DNA of 64,000 bases, from the NCBI GenBank assembly GCA_045656145.1, contig JAZOQP010000037.1:1-64000 (forward strand), given 5' to 3'. Below, in pieces: positions 57,705 through 64,000 of this stretch (positions are counted from its first letter, which is position 1; every line of letters begins with the position of its first letter). The notes beneath the pieces were generated by a model. It had not been told where the DNA came from. It saw only the letters and a list, made by a program, of their open reading frames with translations, and ran no database searches. The stretch comes from SIG565 sp045656145 (GTDB lineage: Bacteria; Bacillota; Clostridia; Oscillospirales; Acutalibacteraceae). Both the position numbers and the translations under genes were made by a program.

Positions 57705-60110
57705 TTACTGCCTTACTGCATTTTGAGTAGACTCGGTTTTCAAAGTGTTTTCTCTCTTTTGTATTTTATGTGTTTTTATTCCCACAATAGCAGATTTTAT
57801 TATATCATTAACCGTGCCTACGGGGACAAATTCGATATTCTCTCTACAAGCAGCATCTATTTCATCGAGGTCAGGTTTATTATCCTCAGGGATAAACACC
57901 TTTTTAACCCCTCCTCTATATGCCGCCATACTCTTTTCTTTTAGTCCGCCTATTTTGAGCACTCGTCCACGAATGGTAACCTCGCCCGTCATAGCGATGT
58001 CGCGATGAACAGGAAGACCTGTTAGAGCCGAAACCAAGGCTACAACTATAGTAACACCTGCGGATGGGCCATCTTTTGGAACGGCGGCTTCGGTGGCATG
58101 GATATGTATATCCTGTTTTGTATAGAATGAAGGAGAGATGCCAAATTCTTCGGCATGGCAACGAACAAAGGTTACCGCCGCCTTAGCTGATTCCTGCATT
58201 ACCTCTCCGAGAGAACCTGTTAAAACAAGCTTACCGCTACCCGAACACACAGCCACTTCAAGCTGCATAATTTCTCCGCCAACGCGAGTCCAGGCAAGCC
58301 CGTTAACAACACCTATTTCATCCTCTTTTAAAATCTCTTCAGGGGAATAACGGTGTTTACCAAGCATTAATTCCAATGCTTTCGCATTAACGCTTATTTT
58401 TCCGCTCTCGCCCTCAACAATTTTCTTTGCACTCTTTCGGCATACCGCTGCAATTTCGCGTTCCAAACGTCTTACGCCTGATTCCCTTGTGTAATGGTCG
58501 ATAAGGGAATAAATTGCAGAATCGGTAATATTGAAAATGTTTTTCTTGAGTCCGTGCATCTTCATCTGCTTGGAAACAAGATGGCGCTTGGCAATAGAGA
58601 ATTTTTCTTCTCTTGTATAGCTTGAAAGTTCTATAACTTCCATTCTATCAAGCAAGGGCGCAGGAATAGTATCAACCGAGTTTGCGGTTGTTATAAAGAG
58701 AACCTTGCTTAAATCATAAGGCATATCCAAATAATGATCGGTAAAATTAGCGTTTTGCTCAGGGTCTAAAACCTCCAGCATAGCTGATGCTGGATCGCCC
58801 TTATAATCACTGCCCAATTTATCAATTTCATCAAGCAAGATTAATGGGTTAGACGAGCCCGATTGCTTTATCGCATTAATGATTTTGCCCGGCATTGCCG
58901 CAACATAGGTTCTTCTATGACCTCTTATTTCGGCTTCATCGCGAACTCCGCCCAAAGAAACCCTTTGAAAGCGCCTGCCCATACATTCGGCGATGGTTTT
59001 ACCAATGCTTGTTTTACCAACACCGGGAGGCCCTACAAGGCAAATAATCTGACCCTTTATTTCGGGAGCCAAAAGATAAACCGATAACATTTCGAGAATT
59101 CTCGATTTTACCTTTTCCATACCAAAGAAGTCTCTATCAAGAATTTTCTTCGAAAGGGATATATCAATTTCATCCTTTGTATAGCAATTCCATGGAAGCT
59201 CAATGCAGGTATCAAGATATCCTCTGATAACTCCGCCATCATGCGAGCCTTGAGGAAGCTTAAATAATTTATTAAGCTCTTTATTTAGCTTCTCGCGAAC
59301 CGATTCTTCACAGCAAAGTGATTTGATTTTTTCGCTATATTCGCTAAACTCATCCTCAGGAGAATCATCTCCATAAAGTTCAGAATTAATAGCCTTCATC
59401 TGCTCTTTTAAAAAATATTCGCGGTTATTATCGTCTATTTGCTCTCGCACTCTCTCGCCAAGTTCTCTATCAAGTTCTAAAACCTTGCGCTCCTTTTCAA
59501 GAAGAGCTATTAAAAGCACGGCGCGATTTTCTTCATTAAGTTCGGATAAAATATCTATTTTATCGGTATAAGGACATCTTATATTATTAGCTATGTAATC
59601 GGTAATGTGTTCTAGGGTGTTGGCATTTGAATCGGCAACGGTTTTAATAATATCGGGCGCCATTTTAGGAATAAACTGACAATATGCGGCAAATTCCTCT
59701 TTAAGTCTTCTTATAAGCGCCTCGCGGTAAAACTCATCGCTTCCTCCTGCTTCGCGGCACTCTAAGGTTGAATAAACCCAAAGGTCTTTTTCTTCGCTTA
59801 GGTTTTCGCCCATTAAAACGGCCCTATATTTTGATTCAACAACTACCTTCACAGCACCATCAGGCATTTTTAACATTTGGCTTATAAACGCCACGCAACC
59901 AACCGGTGCTAATCCGCTTTTTTCGGGATATGCATCCGCCATATCGGTTTGGGTTATTAAAAACACATATCTATCCGAATCAAGAGCCGTTTTTAATGCG
60001 TTTAACGACTCTTTTCTGCCAACATCAAAGCCCGCTATTGTATCAGGGAAAGGAACTATACCCCTTAAAACTATTGTTGGCAAAACCTTTTGCCTTAAAT
60101 TATCTAACAT
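57705..60110 (-). CDS. lon: ATP-dependent protease Lon
   Basis: The 801-residue AAA+ protease degrades misfolded and regulatory proteins in the cytoplasm. The N-terminal LON domain starts TIVLRGIVPFPDT; the AAA module has Walker A LVGPPGVGKTSIGK, Walker B NPLILLDEIDKLG, and the GHRRTYVAAMPG loop. The peptidase domain has the Ser-Lys dyad in PKDGPSAGVTI and GGLKEKSMAAYRGG. It is slightly longer at the C-terminus (Gln/Asn/Thr tail). GGAGG precedes the ATG. It is 15 bp downstream of the ABC exporter gene. Confidence 0.97.
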   Translation of the reverse strand: MLDNLRQKVLPTIVLRGIVPFPDTIAGFDVGRKESLNALKTALDSDRYVFLITQTDMADAYPEKSGLAPVGCVAFISQMLKMPDGAVKVVVESKYRAVLMGENLSEEKDLWVYSTLECREAGGSDEFYREALIRRLKEEFAAYCQFIPKMAPDIIKTVADSNANTLEHITDYIANNIRCPYTDKIDILSELNEENRAVLLIALLEKERKVLELDRELGERVREQIDDNNREYFLKEQMKAINSELYGDDSPEDEFSEYSEKIKSLCCEESVREKLNKELNKLFKLPQGSHDGGVIRGYLDTCIELPWNCYTKDEIDISLSKKILDRDFFGMEKVKSRILEMLSVYLLAPEIKGQIICLVGPPGVGKTSIGKTIAECMGRRFQRVSLGGVRDEAEIRGHRRTYVAAMPGKIINAIKQSGSSNPLILLDEIDKLGSDYKGDPASAMLEVLDPEQNANFTDHYLDMPYDLSKVLFITTANSVDTIPAPLLDRMEVIELSSYTREEKFSIAKRHLVSKQMKMHGLKKNIFNITDSAIYSLIDHYTRESGVRRLEREIAAVCRKSAKKIVEGESGKISVNAKALELMLGKHRYSPEEILKEDEIGVVNGLAWTRVGGEIMQLEVAVCSGSGKLVLTGSLGEVMQESAKAAVTFVRCHAEEFGISPSFYTKQDIHIHATEAAVPKDGPSAGVTIVVALVSALTGLPVHRDIAMTGEVTIRGRVLKIGGLKEKSMAAYRGGVKKVFIPEDNKPDLDEIDAACRENIEFVPVGTVNDIIKSAIVGIKTHKIQKRENTLKTESTQNAVRQ

Positions 60111-60125
60111 TTTTTCCTCCGGAAA

Positions 60126-61838
60126 CTATCTTTTAAACTGTAAATTATAAAGTGAAGCGTATTCCCCATTTTGATTTATTAATTCATCATGGGTGCCGCT
60201 TTCAACAATTTTTCCATTTTCAACAACAGCTATACTATCGGCATTTTTAATGGTTGAAAGCCTATGCGCCACAACTATTGTTGTTCTGCCGAGGCAAAGC
60301 TCATCAAGAGCCTTTTGAATATATATTTCGGTTACATTATCAAGCGCGCTGGTTGCCTCATCAAGAATGAGTATTGGTGGATTTTTAAGAAACACCCTTG
60401 CAATGCTGAGCCTTTGCTTTTGACCACCCGAAAGCTTAACGCCTCTTTCTCCGATTACCGTTTCATAACCCTCAGGAAGAGTCATAATATAATCATGGAT
60501 ATTAGCTCTTTTAGCCGCCGAGATAACCTCTTCATCGGTAGCTTCGGGTCTTCCATAAAGAATATTCTCTTTAATGCTTGAATTAAAAAGATAAATATCT
60601 TGCTGAACTATACCAATATTTTTTCTTAAAGATGGAATGGAAATATCCGAAATATTAGTTCCATCTATTAAAATTTCGCCATCACTCACAGGATAAAAGC
60701 GCGGAATTAAATGGCAAACGGTGGTTTTTCCGCCACCCGAAGAGCCAACAAGCGCAAACTTTTTACCCTTTTCTATTTTTAAGGAGAAATCTTTTAAAAC
60801 TTTATTTTCGCCATCATAACTGCTCCAAACATTACGGAACTCTATCTCGCCCGAAATATCGTATTTATCTATGGCTGTTTCCTTATCCTTTTCGGGCTCT
60901 GCATCCATAATTTCAATAAACCTTTCAAAGCCCGTAACGCCATCCTGGAACTGCTCCATAAAGTTAATAAGGGTTGTAACGGGATTTAAAAACACACCAA
61001 CAGATACAATAAATGCCGAATAATCGCCAAAACTAATTTGATTATGATAGAGGAAAATGCCGCCGAAAATAAGAACAATAACATTGAAAACATCGGTTAT
61101 AAAGGTTGTAAAGGAATGGAATCTACCCATAAGGTTATAGGCATCCTTCCTGGCATTTAAAAATTCAACATTACCCTTTTCAAATTTTTCTTCCTCGGTT
61201 TTAGAATTGGTAAAAGCCTTGGTAACCCTGATTCCGCTGATACTGCTTTCAAGCGCAGCATTGATTTCGGCAAGCGACTGCCTGCTCTTTTTAAATGCAT
61301 CCTTCATTTTAAGGCGCATTTTCGCCGCCATTATTGCCATTACGGGAATGCAAAGGAATATTATAAGGGCAAGCTTCCAATTTATTGTTGCTAAATAAAT
61401 AAAAGAAGTAATAATCGAAATTGATGAAATTATTATATTTTCGGGTCCGTGATGCGCAAGCTCGCTAACCATCATCAAATCATTGGTCATTCGCGCCATT
61501 ATCTTACCTGTTTCGTTGTTATCATAAAACTTATAAGGAAGAGTTTGAAGATGATTAAACATATCACTTCTCATCTGAGCTTGCATTCGGCTTCCCATTA
61601 TATGTCCTTGATACTGAATGAAATACATAAGCAACATTCTGATAAAATAAATGGTTAGCAATAAAACGCCTGAGAAAACAATAAGATTATAGCGGCGGTC
61701 GGGAATGAAAACATTCAGCATATTTCTTGTTATAATCGGATAAATAATACCTATAACCGAAATTGCAAGTGAAGCCGCCATATCAAGCGCAAATATTTTT
61801 TTATGAGGCTTATAATATTTTAAAAATCTTTTTAACAT
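60126..61838 (-). CDS. ABC exporter, fused permease-ATPase (MsbA/LmrA type)
   Basis: The 570-residue half-transporter has six membrane helices (about 15-310) and an ATPase with Walker A VGSSGGGKTTVCHL, Q-loop GIVQQDIYLFN, signature VKLSGGQKQRLSIAR, Walker B ILILDEATSALD and switch VAHRLSTIKN. It probably works as a homodimer to export a lipid or drug; no second half is nearby. The start lies 4 bp after the upstream gene and lacks a strong ribosome site, so coupling is likely. Confidence 0.93.
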   Translation of the reverse strand: MLKRFLKYYKPHKKIFALDMAASLAISVIGIIYPIITRNMLNVFIPDRRYNLIVFSGVLLLTIYFIRMLLMYFIQYQGHIMGSRMQAQMRSDMFNHLQTLPYKFYDNNETGKIMARMTNDLMMVSELAHHGPENIIISSISIITSFIYLATINWKLALIIFLCIPVMAIMAAKMRLKMKDAFKKSRQSLAEINAALESSISGIRVTKAFTNSKTEEEKFEKGNVEFLNARKDAYNLMGRFHSFTTFITDVFNVIVLIFGGIFLYHNQISFGDYSAFIVSVGVFLNPVTTLINFMEQFQDGVTGFERFIEIMDAEPEKDKETAIDKYDISGEIEFRNVWSSYDGENKVLKDFSLKIEKGKKFALVGSSGGGKTTVCHLIPRFYPVSDGEILIDGTNISDISIPSLRKNIGIVQQDIYLFNSSIKENILYGRPEATDEEVISAAKRANIHDYIMTLPEGYETVIGERGVKLSGGQKQRLSIARVFLKNPPILILDEATSALDNVTEIYIQKALDELCLGRTTIVVAHRLSTIKNADSIAVVENGKIVESGTHDELINQNGEYASLYNLQFKR

Positions 61839-61842
61839 ATCT

Positions 61843-62403
61843 TTACCAAATAGCAGTATCTATCATACAAACGGCTATAAGCTGGTCATCTGTAATATAG
61901 AATCTGATTTCTCTAGAATCCTTTTTAAAAACTAATTTTTCGGTTGACTCCATCATAAATGGCATAATGGTCATATCGGTAGAATCAACCTTCTCTTCGA
62001 TAAACTCGGTTCCGCTAAAGGTGGATTTTATTTCATCGGGTGTAACAAAACTATTGCACTGAAATCCGAAAGCCTCCTTAATGCTTAACACCGCGGCAAT
62101 ACCGCTGCTTTTCTTTGATGAATTATAATAAGCAAATGCAGTTTGATTTAAAAAGTATGGATGCTCTCCTGCCTCAACAAATGAGTAACCGGGCACCTCT
62201 TCATCCTGATGAGAATGCTCTTCTTTAACCTCAACGGTATCCACCGCTTGACCTACTGCAATATCCATTTCAGGAATTTTGCCGCTATCTATCGCCTCAA
62301 TTAAAACCGAATTATCCTTTGTTTCGGTCCCCTGCTCCTTGCCGCAAGCGGCAAAACAAAACGCCAAAGCAACACATAAAAGTAAAGCAACTATTTTTTT
62401 CAT
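61843..62403 (-). CDS. Hypothetical lipoprotein
   Basis: I do not recognise this 186-residue lipoprotein. It has a signal peptide with FAAC (Cys20), an acidic linker with VEVKEEHSHQDEEVPG (His/Glu-rich, possible metal contact), and a folded C-terminal part (SFVEAGEHPYFLNQTAFAYYN; SGIAAVLSIKEAFGF; ITDDQLIAVCMIDT). It starts 1 bp after pncB with AAAGGAAA upstream, in the same transcript as the ABC exporter and lon. Confidence 0.6.
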   Translation of the reverse strand: MKKIVALLLCVALAFCFAACGKEQGTETKDNSVLIEAIDSGKIPEMDIAVGQAVDTVEVKEEHSHQDEEVPGYSFVEAGEHPYFLNQTAFAYYNSSKKSSGIAAVLSIKEAFGFQCNSFVTPDEIKSTFSGTEFIEEKVDSTDMTIMPFMMESTEKLVFKKDSREIRFYITDDQLIAVCMIDTAIW

Positions 62404-62404
62404 T

Positions 62405-63859
62405 TTATTTTCCTTTCACAGAATGTTTATTAAGCAATTCGTTTCTCTGATTCCAAAGGTCCTCGGATAAATCAACATAGTAGGTATGCGGTTTTTCAAA
62501 ACGCTTAACCTCATCCCAAAGGGTTTCAACCTGCTCGGCTCTATATTTTGAAATATCGCGAACGCTCGGAGAAACATATACCTGTTTACCATTTTCAAAT
62601 AACTTAACCTGCAATTTTTTAGCGGTAAAGTTTTCAACCACTTTGCGCTTCCAGGTATGTACGGGGTCGAAAATCTCATAAGGCTTGGTATCATCGATTT
62701 TCTCGTGATTTAAGGTTATAACATCGGCTATTGCCTTGCCCGATTCGTTATCATAAAGTCGCCAAGGAATTTTAACGCCCGGAATTGTTATTTTAGCAAT
62801 ATTCTCACTGATTTTGATTCTTGGAGTTGTAACCCCATCCTTTTCAACTGCGGCAAGCTTATAAACACCGCCGAAAACCGATTCGGGCGAAGCAGTTATA
62901 AGTCTTTCGCCTACGCCGAAGGAATCAACCTGAGCCCCCTGCATAAGCATATCTCTGATTAAATATTCATCGAGTGAGTTCGAAACGCAAATCTTACAAT
63001 CGGGATAACCTGCATCATCAAGCATTTTGCGAACTCTTTTTGTAAGATAAGTGATATCTCCGCTATCAATTCTGATGCCAACAGGGCGTTTACCCATTGG
63101 AGCCAAGACCTCATCAAAAACCTTTATTGCATTAGGTATACCCGATTTTAAAACATTATAGGTATCAACAAGCAAAACACAGCTATCGGGATAACGCTCG
63201 GCATAATTCTTAAATGCGGTATATTCATCCTCAAAAAGTTGTATCCAACTGTGAGCCATTGTGCCTGATGCCGAAACGCCGAAATCCTTTGCCGATTTAA
63301 TGCAAGAGGTACCAACGCAACCGCCGATAACCGCGGCACGAGCGCCATAAACTGCAGCATCATAGCTATGCGCTCTGCGGGCGCCGAATTCCATAACCGC
63401 TCTGCCCTGAGCCGCGGTGGCAATTCGATTGGCCTTGGTTGCAATTAATGATTGATGGTTAATTGTGAGTAACACCATTGTTTCAACCATAAATGCCTGA
63501 ATTGCAGGACCCTTAACGGTAACTATTGGCTCATTTGGGAAGATGGGTGTTCCCTCGGGAATAGCCCACACATCACAAGTAAAGCGGAAGTTTTCCAAAT
63601 AATCTATAAACTCATCCGAAAAAAGATTTAAAGATTTTAAATAAGCAATATCCTCGCTATCAAAATAAAGCTCATTAAAATATTCAATAAGCTGTTCAAT
63701 GCCCGCCATAATAGCAAAACCGCCATTATCGGGAACGCGGCGAAAGAACATATCAAAATAGGTAATGGTATCCCTCATATCGCTGTTTAAAATACCATTA
63801 GCCATCGTCATTTCGTAAAGGTCCATTATCATGGTTAAATCTTTAAGGTCTTTGGTCAT
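62405..63859 (-). CDS. pncB: Nicotinate phosphoribosyltransferase
   Basis: The 484-residue enzyme makes nicotinate mononucleotide for NAD salvage. Family features: LYEMTMANGIL, TYFDMFFRRVPDNGGFAIMAG, the EFGARRAHSYDAAVYGARAA substrate region, GTMAHSWIQ, LLVDTYNVLKSG, GIRIDSGDITYL and FGVGERLITASP. It is the first gene of the run and has a clear promoter. AAAGGAAGTG precedes the ATG. Confidence 0.95.
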   Translation of the reverse strand: MTKDLKDLTMIMDLYEMTMANGILNSDMRDTITYFDMFFRRVPDNGGFAIMAGIEQLIEYFNELYFDSEDIAYLKSLNLFSDEFIDYLENFRFTCDVWAIPEGTPIFPNEPIVTVKGPAIQAFMVETMVLLTINHQSLIATKANRIATAAQGRAVMEFGARRAHSYDAAVYGARAAVIGGCVGTSCIKSAKDFGVSASGTMAHSWIQLFEDEYTAFKNYAERYPDSCVLLVDTYNVLKSGIPNAIKVFDEVLAPMGKRPVGIRIDSGDITYLTKRVRKMLDDAGYPDCKICVSNSLDEYLIRDMLMQGAQVDSFGVGERLITASPESVFGGVYKLAAVEKDGVTTPRIKISENIAKITIPGVKIPWRLYDNESGKAIADVITLNHEKIDDTKPYEIFDPVHTWKRKVVENFTAKKLQVKLFENGKQVYVSPSVRDISKYRAEQVETLWDEVKRFEKPHTYYVDLSEDLWNQRNELLNKHSVKGK

Positions 63860-63896
63860 TTAATACACTTCCCTAAAAAAATATATACTTACTTAT

Positions 63897-63925
63897 ATAA
63901 TAATATAAAATAAAGATAAAGTCAA
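63897..63925 (-). promoter_or_regulatory. Promoter of the pncB operon
   Basis: Minus-strand TTGACT (63925-63920), 17-bp spacer, TATTAT (63902-63897). Confidence 0.65.
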
Positions 63926-63939
63926 ACAAAACACAATAA

Positions 63940-63975
63940 AAAACACCCGAAGAAAATAAATTCTTCGGGTGTTTT
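63940..63975. terminator. Terminator at the window end
   Basis: AAAACACCCGAAGAA (63940-63954), loop AATAAA, TTCTTCGGGTGTTTT (63961-63975). It probably ends a minus-strand gene that lies right of the window; a frame ending ECINS-TAA at 63983-64000 would fit but is too short to call. Confidence 0.85.
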
Positions 63976-64000
63976 AGTAAATTTAAGAATTAATACATTC

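Noticed and set aside
1..64000. Prophage, insertion sequences, integrases and restriction systems
   Set aside because: No transposase, recombinase, phage structural or restriction-methylation genes were seen among the coding regions.

Overview
The window looks like chromosomal DNA from a low-G+C, Gram-positive, strictly anaerobic gut-type Clostridia member (Bacillota, possibly Oscillospirales-like; the rank is my inference). Reasons: A+T-rich spacers, strong AGGAGG ribosome sites, lipoproteins with LAAC-type lipoboxes, no outer-membrane genes, a flavodiiron protein/rubredoxin pair for oxygen or NO scavenging, a bile-salt-hydrolase-family enzyme, and many sugar and polysaccharide genes. No phage, insertion sequence, integrase or CRISPR array was found.

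Layout. 1-6.9 kb: the end of an AraC regulator, class II fructose-bisphosphate aldolase (minus), a two-gene operon of an acyltransferase-fold protein and a membrane protein, then trmL and the glycolytic operon pgk-tpiA-gpmI (plus). 7-9.9 kb: a beta-helix protein and an EamA transporter facing an AraC regulator. 9.9-12.1 kb: metY-metA, the acetyl route to homocysteine. 12.2-15.7 kb: pcrA with two small membrane-protein genes. 15.8-18 kb: a cobalamin riboswitch driving a DUF4430 protein and an ECF S component, then a choloylglycine-hydrolase-family gene whose ribosome site lies inside a terminator-like hairpin. 18-20.3 kb: an SsuABC-type ABC importer. 20.4-24.6 kb: a gutted fucosidase-like pseudogene, then a ROK kinase, nagA and a PfkB-AraC fusion regulator.

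24.7-39.3 kb: a 283-bp folded intergenic element, a 12.8-kb gene for a secreted 4267-residue protein (nine long repeats, beta-helix, SGNH esterase), a 56-residue peptide gene just upstream of it, and an Asn-rich simple-sequence surface protein. 39.4-41.7 kb: tRNA-Leu and small conserved genes. 41.7-45.4 kb: a three-gene set of a beta-propeller glycosidase-like protein, an amidohydrolase and a sialidase-like protein, all without signal peptides. 45.5-48 kb: a split chromate-transporter-family pair coupled to fprA and rubredoxin. 48-51.2 kb: tandem paralogous beta-helix lipoproteins related to the beta-helix part of the giant protein. 51.3-63.9 kb: a long minus-strand run of mostly housekeeping genes (pncB, a lipoprotein, an ABC exporter, lon, a DUF4886-like lipoprotein, engB, alaS, HIT, a phosphoribosyltransferase, D-lactate dehydrogenase).

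Together the accessory genes suggest extracellular attack on decorated polysaccharides, uptake and intracellular processing of sugars including amino sugars, and fermentation to lactate. The most unusual items are the giant repeat protein with its co-transcribed peptide, the PfkB-AraC fusion, the folded 283-bp element, the readable switch in the cobalamin riboswitch, and the hairpin that hides the ribosome site of the bile-salt-hydrolase-like gene.
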